DNA of 6,059 nucleotides from Betaproteobacteria bacterium (lineage in GTDB: Bacteria; Pseudomonadota; Gammaproteobacteria; Burkholderiales; Usitatibacteraceae): the NCBI GenBank assembly GCA_025362705.1, contig JANYFH010000367.1:1-6059 (forward strand), given 5' to 3'. Under the pieces are notes generated by a model, which did no database searches, was not told the origin of the DNA, and saw nothing but the letters and a program-made list of their open reading frames with translations. Below are positions 1 to 5,729 of the stretch, piece after piece. Made by a program: the position numbers and the translations under genes. Numbering within the stretch: the stretch's first letter is position 1; the number at the start of each line of letters is the position of its first letter.

Positions 1-99
1 CAGGGGCTTGATGCGGCTGGTGTTTCGATAGGCGCGATGCTGGCTTTCTCAGCCGCGTTTACCGCGATTGCGATTTGGCGGTTTGATTGGGAGGAATAA
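1..99 (+). CDS. C-terminal end of a probable integral membrane protein (partial)
   Basis: The window opens inside a rightward reading frame that runs 32 codons to a TAA at 97-99. The visible tail has a stretch of about 19 mostly hydrophobic residues (from VSIGAMLAF to AIAIW), then a short charged end, RFDWEE. That is the usual look of a last transmembrane helix followed by a short cytoplasmic tail. ABC-2 type transporter permeases often end this way, but so do many other membrane proteins, so the family is only a guess. The gene converges with the minus-strand genes to its right. No intrinsic terminator with a T-run follows its stop. The rest of the gene lies left of the window. Confidence 0.7.
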   Translation, partial: QGLDAAGVSIGAMLAFSAAFTAIAIWRFDWEE

Positions 100-158
100 C
101 AAGGCGTAGCCGATGACATTGCCCACGCAACGATCCAATTCTTTTAATTCAAATTAGG

Positions 159-176
159 CCCCGGCCTGCGCCGGGG
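159..176. repeat. Perfect GC-rich hairpin, 7-bp stem
   Basis: CCCCGGC at 159-165 and GCCGGGG at 170-176 are exact reverse complements around a 4-base loop, CTGC. Neither side has a run of T directly after the stem: AGACAG follows on the plus strand and CCTAATTTG on the minus strand. It is therefore a weak terminator candidate and more likely the terminal hairpin of the repeat element. Confidence 0.6.
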
Positions 177-217
177 AGACAGTGGTGATGAGCTACCCGG
201 GTCCCGATGAGAGTCGC

Positions 218-346
218 CGAGTAACGCAGGAATGACAGGGGTAGTCCGCGAGGACTGTCTGAGGGCGAGCACCGAATCAAGCCTTCTGCGCTGAAACAAC
301 CACGAGCCCGAGTTCCGCAGCGGCCTGTCATTTCGAGTAACGCAGG
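218..346. repeat. 13-base direct repeat with an internal inverted pair
   Basis: CGAGTAACGCAGG occurs exactly at 218-230 and again at 334-346, 116 bases apart. The first copy is followed by AATGACAGG (231-239). The second is preceded, after one base, by the reverse complement CCTGTCATT (324-332). The two copies are thus parallel, but the flanking 9-mers are inverted, as if two related units had been joined or rearranged. Confidence 0.6.
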
Positions 347-395
347 GAACCCCGCGCTTTTTGCGGGGCGACGAACCTCGGGTCGCCTTTCTTTG

Positions 396-427
396 CCTAC
401 TTTCTTTGGCGAAGCAAAGAAAGTAGG
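396..427. repeat. Perfect 13-bp inverted repeat
   Basis: CCTACTTTCTTTG at 396-408 and CAAAGAAAGTAGG at 415-427 are exact reverse complements with a 6-base loop (GCGAAG). A further CTTTCTTTG at 388-396 makes a partial direct repeat of the left arm. The right arm runs straight into the next hairpin (426-443), giving a double stem-loop block. I recall near-identical stem-loops between proteobacterial genes. Confidence 0.7.
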
Positions 428-443
428 TTGCCGCCAGGCAACC
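426..443 (-). terminator. Possible intrinsic terminator after the hydrolase gene
   Basis: Read on the minus strand, GGTTGCC, a TGGC loop and GGCAACC form a perfect 7-bp hairpin, followed directly by TACTTTCTTTG, a T-rich tail. The hairpin begins 93 bases after the hydrolase stop codon at 537. A strong stem followed by a U-rich stretch is the layout of a Rho-independent terminator, though the tail is broken by A and C. Because the hairpin also belongs to the repeat block, termination could be a side effect or no function at all. Confidence 0.35.
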
Positions 444-490
444 CCCGGCATCGGTATCATCCAATCTACGCTACCCAATAGACCCAACCA

Positions 491-516
491 GTGCTTCGAT
501 ACCTCAGCACGAACGG
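491..516. repeat. Short palindromic repeat (CTTCGA..CTCAGCACGAACGG type)
   Basis: This 26-base stretch begins GTGCTTCGA and ends CTCAGCACGAACGG. GTGCT (491-495) and AGCAC (506-510) can pair. From memory it is a diverged copy of a very common intergenic repeat in beta- and gammaproteobacteria in which the middle reads CAAG where this copy has TAC. It lies 21 bases past the hydrolase stop, outside the 157-457 block, and looks like a separate repeat family. Confidence 0.45.
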
Positions 517-536
517 AACCTCTAAGAATGTAATCA

Positions 537-1373
537 CTACTCAAGCAAAAACGCCCTCACCGCCTCAATCTGCGAAGCCTCCTGAAACATCGGCGCATGT
601 CCCACATTCGCAAATTCCACCCCACGCACAGCAGATTTTCGACACATGCTGTCAAAAGTCGTCTTCAACAACAAATCCGAATCCATACCCCGCGTAATCA
701 ACACCGGACAAACAACCTTATCCCACACCGCGGACAAATCAACGTCCTGAATCGCACCGAGTTTGAACGCATCACCGATACCCGGATCGTAACGGAACTG
801 CCAGCTACCGTCTGGCAATTGCTTCACCAGTGGAATAGTCAACTCACGCCAGGTCTCATCGGACATTTCCCCGAAAGGGCTGACTGCGCGCACTGCCATC
901 ACGACCGATTCAAAATCCGAAAAACGCGGCGACGCACCGAGATACATCGAAATCCGTTCGAGCGAAGCCTTGGGAATGAATGCGCCGACATCGTTGATGA
1001 CCATGCGTGTAATCGGCGTTTTCGCGTGCGAGGCCAGCAACATACCAATGATGCCGCCCATCGAAGTGCCGACCCAATGAACCGTATCAACATTGGTGCG
1101 CGCCAGCAGCGCTGTCATGTCCGCCATGTACTGCGCATAGTTGTAATCGGATTTATTGGCAAACCAGTCGCTTTCGCCGCGCCCCGCAACGTCAGGACAA
1201 ATCACCCGATAGTGACTTTGCAGGGACTTTGCGAGCGTGTCGAAATCGCGACCGCAACGCGTCAAGCCATGCGCGCAAATGAGTACGCGTGGATTGTCGG
1301 TCTCACCCCACTCGGTATAGTGAACGCGGTGGAAACCTGCCGTGGAAAGCCCTGAATAAAAACAATGCCTCAT
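537..1373 (-). CDS. Alpha/beta hydrolase (serine hydrolase)
   Basis: A 278-residue cytoplasmic hydrolase of the alpha/beta fold, with no signal peptide. The HG oxyanion-hole motif is at residues 35-36 (HGLTRCG). The nucleophile elbow GTSMGG is at 102-107 with Ser104. The acid is most likely Asp233 in SDLL after the PVLITRG strand, and the base is His259 in VGHAP. The region around 130-200 would form the cap. I chose the ATG at 1371-1373 rather than the one nine codons upstream. It overlaps the stop of the upstream ligase as ATGA and has AAGAGG seven bases before it, whereas the earlier ATG would put 31 bases inside the ligase. This implies translational coupling and a joint role with the ligases. 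Known relatives of the fold include esterases, enol-lactonases and C-C bond hydrolases. The substrate cannot be read from the sequence. Confidence 0.92.
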   Translation of the reverse strand: MRHCFYSGLSTAGFHRVHYTEWGETDNPRVLICAHGLTRCGRDFDTLAKSLQSHYRVICPDVAGRGESDWFANKSDYNYAQYMADMTALLARTNVDTVHWVGTSMGGIIGMLLASHAKTPITRMVINDVGAFIPKASLERISMYLGASPRFSDFESVVMAVRAVSPFGEMSDETWRELTIPLVKQLPDGSWQFRYDPGIGDAFKLGAIQDVDLSAVWDKVVCPVLITRGMDSDLLLKTTFDSMCRKSAVRGVEFANVGHAPMFQEASQIEAVRAFLLE

Positions 1374-3013
1374 TCGATCGCCTCTTTGCTTTTTGCCCAT
1401 TCACGCAATACAAATTTCTGGATTTTTCCGGTGGACGTTTTCGGCAGCGGTCGAAACAAAAACGTTTTCGGCACTTTGAATCGCGCCATACGTTCGCGGC
1501 AAAACGCCAGCAATTCTTCTTCCGTCGCGACGCCGCCATCTTTCAATTCCACAAACGCACAGCCAACTTCGCCCCATTTTTCATCCGGCATGGCCACCAC
1601 AGCCGCCATCATGACAGCCGGATGCCGGCATAAAACATCCTCTACCTCTTGCGAGGAAATATTTTCGCCACCCGAGATAATCACATCCTTGGCGCGATCC
1701 TTTATTTTCACATAGCCATCGGGATGAATCACAGCAAGATCGCCTGAGTGAAACCAGCCGCCAGCGAATACTTCAGTGCTGGCTTTGCCGTTCTTCAGAT
1801 AGCCTTTCATGGTGATGTTGCCGCGGAACATGATTTCGCCCATCGTCTCACCGTCAGAAGGCACCACTTGCATGGTTGCCGGATCCATTACCGTCATGCC
1901 TTCCTGCAGCAAATATGCAACGCCTTGCCGGCCGTTGAGGCGCGCCTGTTCGTCCACTGCCAATAGTTGCCATTCGGTGTGCTTCGCGCACACTGCTGCA
2001 GGGCCGTAAGTTTCAGTGAGGCCGTAGACGTGAGTCAACGCGAACCCCAGCTTGGCCATGCCTTCTATCATCGCGCCCGGCGGCGCCGCGCCTGCCACCA
2101 TCGCATGCACCTTCTGTTTTATGCCGGTCTTCATTTCCGCAGGCGCATTGATGAGCATGCTATGCACAATCGGCGCGCCGCAGAAATGCGTGACACCGTG
2201 CTCTCGGATCAACTCAAAAATCACCTTGGCCTCGACCTTACGCAGGCACACATGCGTGCCGACATTGGCGGCAATGGTCCACGGGAAACACCAGCCGTTG
2301 CAATGGAACATCGGCAGCGTCCACAGATACACGCTGTGCTTCGGCATCGACCATTCAAGAATATTGGCTACGGCATTCAGATGCGCGCCGCGATGGTGGT
2401 AAACCACACCCTTTGGGTTGCCAGTAGTACCGGAAGTGTAGTTGAGTGAGATCGCATCCCACTCATCGCCCGGCATCGACCACGCAAATTGCGGGTCGCC
2501 GCTATTGATGAACGCTTCGTAATCGATTTCCCCAAGCGCTTTTCCGTCGCCGGTGAATGCGGGATCCAGTACATCGATGACCAGCGGTTTTATTTTGCAG
2601 AGCGCCAACGCACGTCCAACAATGGGCGCGAATTCGCGATCCGTCACCAGCACCTTCGCCTCAGCATGGTCGAGCATAAAGGCAATCGTCTCGGTATCAA
2701 GCCTCGTGTTGAGGGTATTGACGACTGCCCCAATCATCGCCGGGCCGAAATGCATTTCCACCATTTCAGGCGTATTGGCAAGCATCGCAGCGACCGTGTG
2801 CCCTTTGCCCACGCCACGCTGCTGCAATGCACTGGCCAGTCGCCGGGCACGCGCATACAACTCTGCCCACGTGAAACGGCGTGCGCCGTGTATCACCGCA
2901 AGGCGGTCGGGATAAATCGCGGCGGCCTTTGGCAAAAAAGACAGTGGCGACAGCGGCGCGTAGTTGGCTGGATTTTTATCCAGGCCTTGGTCAAAGGGTG
3001 TAGCGGGTGTCAT
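1370..3013 (-). CDS. AMP-forming acyl-CoA synthetase (ligase B)
   Basis: A 547-residue member of the class I adenylate-forming superfamily, which turns a carboxylic acid, ATP and CoA into acyl-CoA, AMP and pyrophosphate. The phosphate-binding loop TSGTTGNPKG is at 193-202, the adenine-site motif YGLTETYGP at 330-338, the ribose-binding Asp at 425 (HSGD), the hinge region DRAKD at 439-443, GGEN at 448-451, and the catalytic C-terminal Lys530 in TSTGK. The PMFHCNGWC block at 234-242 and the opening QGLDKNPANYAPL match the subfamily that includes plant peroxisomal cinnamate/benzoate-type ligases and many bacterial medium-chain acyl-CoA synthetases. The exact acid is unknown. All catalytic motifs are present, so it should be active. 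The stop overlaps the hydrolase start by 4 bases. The gap to ligase A upstream is 127 bases. Confidence 0.95.
   Translation of the reverse strand: MTPATPFDQGLDKNPANYAPLSPLSFLPKAAAIYPDRLAVIHGARRFTWAELYARARRLASALQQRGVGKGHTVAAMLANTPEMVEMHFGPAMIGAVVNTLNTRLDTETIAFMLDHAEAKVLVTDREFAPIVGRALALCKIKPLVIDVLDPAFTGDGKALGEIDYEAFINSGDPQFAWSMPGDEWDAISLNYTSGTTGNPKGVVYHHRGAHLNAVANILEWSMPKHSVYLWTLPMFHCNGWCFPWTIAANVGTHVCLRKVEAKVIFELIREHGVTHFCGAPIVHSMLINAPAEMKTGIKQKVHAMVAGAAPPGAMIEGMAKLGFALTHVYGLTETYGPAAVCAKHTEWQLLAVDEQARLNGRQGVAYLLQEGMTVMDPATMQVVPSDGETMGEIMFRGNITMKGYLKNGKASTEVFAGGWFHSGDLAVIHPDGYVKIKDRAKDVIISGGENISSQEVEDVLCRHPAVMMAAVVAMPDEKWGEVGCAFVELKDGGVATEEELLAFCRERMARFKVPKTFLFRPLPKTSTGKIQKFVLREWAKSKEAIE
1381..1386 (-). 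promoter_or_regulatory. Ribosome binding site that decides the hydrolase start
   Basis: On the minus strand AAGAGG sits 7 bases before the ATG at 1371-1373, inside the last codons of the ligase B gene. Its spacing supports this ATG over the in-frame ATG at 1398-1400. Confidence 0.65.
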
Positions 3014-3140
3014 GGCAGCAAAAACCTCTAAAGGTCTATTAGTTCCCTTTTTTCAAAAAGCGGGAAAACATCCATATTCGGATAGCAGTAAGCCTGTCCC
3101 TATTATCATTGAGTTTGCGCAAATCGTGGCGGCAAGCATG
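3014..3140 (-). other. 127-base spacer between the two ligase genes, with an imperfect palindrome
   Basis: No gene is seen here. An AGAGG at 3025-3029 lies 11 bases before the ligase B ATG and is a usable, slightly distant ribosome binding site. An imperfect 24-base palindrome lies at 3043-3066, with outer arms TTCCC/GGGAA and inner T and A runs. It is not followed by a T-run in the minus direction, so it is not a clear terminator. A TTGAAA lies inside it, but I find no well-spaced good -10 box with it. Confidence 0.5.
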
Positions 3141-4784
3141 CTATTGGCGAAATTGCGTTTTCGAATGCCCGCCGAACAACTCTTTCAACTTGATGCGCTG
3201 GTATTTCCCCGTCACTGTGACCGGCACATCATCGCCAAACACAACTACTTTCGGACACTTCGAAAACGGCATCCTCAAACGGCACGCTGCAAGGATGTCG
3301 GCGGCAGAAATTTGCGTACCCGCTTCGCGTACGATATACGCACCGACTTCTTCGCCATACCATTCGTTGTCGAACCCAATCGCCAAACCAACTTTCACAC
3401 CGGCAATCGACAGCAACACTTCCTCAATTTCAAACGGACTGTACTTCACGCCACCACGATTGATGAGTTCTTTCAACCTGCCGGTGATGAAGAAAAACTG
3501 GCGTCCTGATTCATCGCATTCGAAGAATCCTTCATCGCCGGAGCGGAACCAGCCGTGCCTGAATGTTTCCGCATTCACCTCTGGGCGATGATGATATCCA
3601 TTCATGATGTAGTGGCCGCGAATCACAATTTCGCCGCGTTCCCCCTGCGGCAAACTGCGCCCATCCACGTCATGAATGGCCATCTCGCAATGCGGAAATA
3701 CCGTGCCGATACTGGGATATCTCCTGCTGGAAAGCCAATACTGGCGCGCCTTTTCGGGCAGTTCCACTGGGAGCGTACAGGTGAATGCAGTTGTTTCGGA
3801 TAGTCCGTATCCATGCAAAATCGGCACGCCAAATTGCGTTTCGAATTTCTCGACTAATGAAATCGGCAAAGTGCCCGCGCCACAGACAAAGTAACGAAAG
3901 TGCGACAAATCCAATGCTGCAATATCTTCGCGCGCTTCGCACAGAAACTGCAGAATGGTCGGCACTACGGAAACAATCGCGACACCCTCCTCTGCAATGT
4001 GCTTCCAGAATGTCGACACCTTGAAATTGCGATTCAACACCAAAGCGGTACCGGCAATCACAGTGGTCACGAGCGTGACGACGATGCCGTTGACATGATG
4101 GATTGGCAGCACGCACATGAGGCGCGTGTTAGTGTCGACGCTGTGCCAGTCTTTGATACCCTGTGCGTTGATCATCAGATTGTACTGGGTGAGCACGACA
4201 CCTTTTGGGTTACCGGTGGTGCCGCTGGTGTAGACGAGGAGTGCGGGATGTCGACGATAGTCTTGTTCATTCGCGGGCGCAGGCGCATCGCTCACCAGCA
4301 CGTCATCAAAGCTCAAGGTTCGCAACGTGCCAGCGACTTCACCTGCTACTTGCGTTGCGCGCGCCATCAACGCGGGATGTGCAACGAGCAGTTTCGCGCC
4401 AGCATCGCCGAGGATGAATGCAATGCGAACGTCGTCTTCCGAAACATTCTGTGGCGCCACAATCAGGCCCAGCTTCCATCCCGCAAAAAGGAGCACCGCG
4501 CCCATTGGATGGTTGTGTGACAAGGTGGCGAAACAGTCGCCTGTTTTCAGACCATGCGATTCGAGAAAGCCTGTCGCGCGTTCGACCTGCAGCGCGAATT
4601 GCCGATATGAATACGCCGCCATCTCGCCCGCATCGTCATCGAAATATTTCAGGAACAGCGCGTCAGGCTGCTCGATGGCGCGCTGGGTGAGTAAGGCGCC
4701 CAGAGAATAGTGATTGAGTAATAGCGCGTCGGGTTCGACATGGCCGAAGGCGTGAGCGGCTCGGATCAGTTCCGGGGTTGGCAT
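3141..4784 (-). CDS. AMP-forming acyl-CoA ligase (ligase A)
   Basis: Another 547-residue class I adenylate-forming enzyme, by family a carboxylate-CoA ligase. The phosphate loop YTSGTTGNPKG is at 185-195, the adenine-site motif YGLSETT at 326-332, the ribose-binding Asp at 417 (RSGD), the hinge region TGRLKELINRGG at 434-445, and the catalytic Lys527 in TVTGK. The hinge wording resembles oxalyl-CoA synthetase (PCS60/AAE3) and crotonobetaine or succinylbenzoate-CoA ligase types. Where many of those have GGEK this protein has GGVK (444-447), and TGKYQR replaces the more usual TGKIQR. The substrate is unassigned. It is clearly not a recent duplicate of ligase B: outside the shared motifs the two differ throughout. 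The only in-frame ATG start lies at 4782-4784. No good Shine-Dalgarno is within the usual spacing (AGGA is about 17 bases away). folD ends 60 bases upstream. Confidence 0.94.
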   Translation of the reverse strand: MPTPELIRAAHAFGHVEPDALLLNHYSLGALLTQRAIEQPDALFLKYFDDDAGEMAAYSYRQFALQVERATGFLESHGLKTGDCFATLSHNHPMGAVLLFAGWKLGLIVAPQNVSEDDVRIAFILGDAGAKLLVAHPALMARATQVAGEVAGTLRTLSFDDVLVSDAPAPANEQDYRRHPALLVYTSGTTGNPKGVVLTQYNLMINAQGIKDWHSVDTNTRLMCVLPIHHVNGIVVTLVTTVIAGTALVLNRNFKVSTFWKHIAEEGVAIVSVVPTILQFLCEAREDIAALDLSHFRYFVCGAGTLPISLVEKFETQFGVPILHGYGLSETTAFTCTLPVELPEKARQYWLSSRRYPSIGTVFPHCEMAIHDVDGRSLPQGERGEIVIRGHYIMNGYHHRPEVNAETFRHGWFRSGDEGFFECDESGRQFFFITGRLKELINRGGVKYSPFEIEEVLLSIAGVKVGLAIGFDNEWYGEEVGAYIVREAGTQISAADILAACRLRMPFSKCPKVVVFGDDVPVTVTGKYQRIKLKELFGGHSKTQFRQ

Positions 4785-4844
4785 ACTTGGAAAGAAATTT
4801 TTCCTGATTGACGAATGTGTTTGCGACGACTGAAATCCCGGAAA
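4785..4844 (-). other. 60-base spacer between folD and ligase A
   Basis: The spacer contains no hairpin with a T-run and no promoter I can defend. Its shortness allows read-through from folD into the ligase genes, but the weak ribosome binding site before ligase A suggests that the two groups are not tightly coupled in translation. Confidence 0.4.
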
Positions 4845-5729
4845 TCACGCCAGCATCGTCTCTTTCTTTGACGCAACAATCCCCGCTACATGCTCAGCTG
4901 CGCGCAAGGTATTTCCCAGCAACATCGTAATCGTCATCGGCCCCACGCCACCCGGCACCGGCGTAATCGCGGAGGCCACCTTTACAGCAGATTCAAAATC
5001 CACATCCCCGGCAAGTTTGCCGTCAGCCAGCCGATTGATGCCAACATCGATCACGACCGCGCCCGGTTTGATCATATCCCCACCAATCATGCGGGCCTTT
5101 CCCACGGCCGCCACGAGAATATCGGCGTCGCGTGTGAACCTGGCGAGATCACGCGTCTTGGAGTGACACACTGTCACCGTCGCGCCAGCCTTCAACATCA
5201 GCATCGCCTGCGGCTTTCCCACAATGTTGGAACGGCCCACGATCACGACGTGCTTGCCCTCAATATCAATGCCTTCATACTCCAACATTTTCATCACACC
5301 ATACGGCGTGCACGGCGGGAACCGGCTCTCATCGATTACCAGCGCACCCATATTCGCGTAATGAAAGCCATCCACATCTTTGCCCGGCGCAATCGCTTCA
5401 ATTACGGCACGATCATCGATATGTTCAGGTAGCGGCAACTGAACGAGAATGCCATGAATGGCCGCGTTGGCGTTCAGCGAATCGACAAATGCCGTGAGAC
5501 CGCTTTGCGAAATTTCGCCTGGCAGCGCGTGCACTTCCGAATGCATGCCGATCGCCTCACACGCGCGCGCCTTGTTACGTACATATACCTGTGAAGCGGG
5601 ATCGCTGCCGACGATGATTACTGCCAGTCCCGGTCGCGTTCCGTTTGCAACAAGCCGATCCACGCGCAGTTTGTATTCAGCGCGAAAAAATTCTGAAATC
5701 TTTTTGCCGTCGATCAGTTTAGCGCTCAT
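4845..5729 (-). CDS. folD: Bifunctional methylenetetrahydrofolate dehydrogenase / methenyltetrahydrofolate cyclohydrolase
   Basis: A 294-residue cytoplasmic enzyme of normal family length. It oxidises 5,10-methylene-THF to 5,10-methenyl-THF with NADP and hydrolyses that to 10-formyl-THF, feeding purine and formyl-methionine synthesis. The catalytic Tyr49 and Lys53 are in YVRNK, Gln97 is in VQLPLP, and the substrate-binding aspartates are in GKDVDGFH (116-123). The Rossmann-type NADP site is GRSNIVGKP (165-173), and the family signature PGGVGPMT is at 259-266. All key residues are present. The ATG at 5727-5729 overlaps the end of the upstream cyclo-ligase gene by 11 bases. No strong Shine-Dalgarno precedes it, so coupled re-initiation is likely. 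Identification is secure. Confidence 0.98.
   Translation of the reverse strand: MSAKLIDGKKISEFFRAEYKLRVDRLVANGTRPGLAVIIVGSDPASQVYVRNKARACEAIGMHSEVHALPGEISQSGLTAFVDSLNANAAIHGILVQLPLPEHIDDRAVIEAIAPGKDVDGFHYANMGALVIDESRFPPCTPYGVMKMLEYEGIDIEGKHVVIVGRSNIVGKPQAMLMLKAGATVTVCHSKTRDLARFTRDADILVAAVGKARMIGGDMIKPGAVVIDVGINRLADGKLAGDVDFESAVKVASAITPVPGGVGPMTITMLLGNTLRAAEHVAGIVASKKETMLA

Larger units (their letters stand above)
157..457. repeat. Composite dispersed-repeat-like intergenic element
   Basis: About 300 bases made almost wholly of short structured units: a GC hairpin at 159-176, a repeated CGAGTAACGCAGG word at 218-230 and 334-346, an inverted pair at 231-239 and 324-332, a small hairpin at 243-256 (AGTCC, GCGA, GGACT), a hairpin at 350-368 (CCCCGC, 7-base loop, GCGGGG), a 6-bp stem at 367-372 with 382-387, and a paired hairpin at 396-443. 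From memory, similar strings (a CTTTCTTTG..CAAAGAAAG hairpin, and GAGTAACGCAGG beside GTCATT) recur between genes in beta- and gammaproteobacteria, often misannotated as small proteins. Copy number in this genome cannot be seen from one window, so both the dispersed nature and the outer limits are inferred. Confidence 0.55.
100..536. other. Long intergenic region between convergent genes, rich in repeats
   Basis: This 437-base gap separates the rightward membrane-protein tail from the leftward alpha/beta hydrolase. I see no convincing gene in it. Bases 100-156 show nothing except a short AT-rich patch at 137-155 with three AATT words. From about 157 to 516 the sequence is dominated by inverted and direct repeats, listed separately. 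Two open frames on the minus strand cross the area, but their translations are rich in Arg, Ser and Pro with no domain. They look like translated repeat DNA. Confidence 0.8.

Noticed and set aside
157..457. CRISPR array
   Set aside because: Repeats are two copies at most, unevenly spaced and of mixed type, with no regular spacers and no cas genes.
144..544. Two minus-strand open frames of 106 and 131 codons in the left intergenic region
   Set aside because: Both cross the repeat block, have Arg/Ser/Pro-rich translations without any domain, and overlap each other in different frames. They are read-through of repeat DNA.
597..1355. Plus-strand open frame of 252 codons opposite the hydrolase
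   Set aside because: It is an antisense shadow of a gene with intact catalytic motifs. Its product is rich in His and Arg, with no recognisable family.
2489..3031. Plus-strand open frame of 180 codons opposite ligase B
   Set aside because: Antisense shadow; the ligase frame carries all conserved motifs and this one carries none.
3043..3066. Palindrome between the ligases as a Rho-independent terminator
   Set aside because: The stem is mismatched and AT-rich, and the minus-strand sequence after it (CTAATAGACC) has no T-run.
3014..3140. A sigma-70 promoter in the ligase A-ligase B spacer (TTGAAA near 3054, or GATAAT near 3105)
   Set aside because: The TTGAAA pairs only with a poor -10 at 18 bases, very close to the start codon. 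The GATAAT has no -35 at normal spacing. Too weak to call.
3900..4520. Plus-strand open frame of 206 codons opposite ligase A
   Set aside because: Antisense shadow with biased composition and no domain.
4663..4848. Minus-strand 61-codon frame bridging the end of folD and the start of ligase A
   Set aside because: Out of frame with ligase A and mostly inside it. No motif; its existence only reflects the short spacer.
4890..5432. Plus-strand open frame of 180 codons opposite folD
   Set aside because: Very His- and Arg-rich translation, the typical complement of a conserved gene; folD identity is secure.
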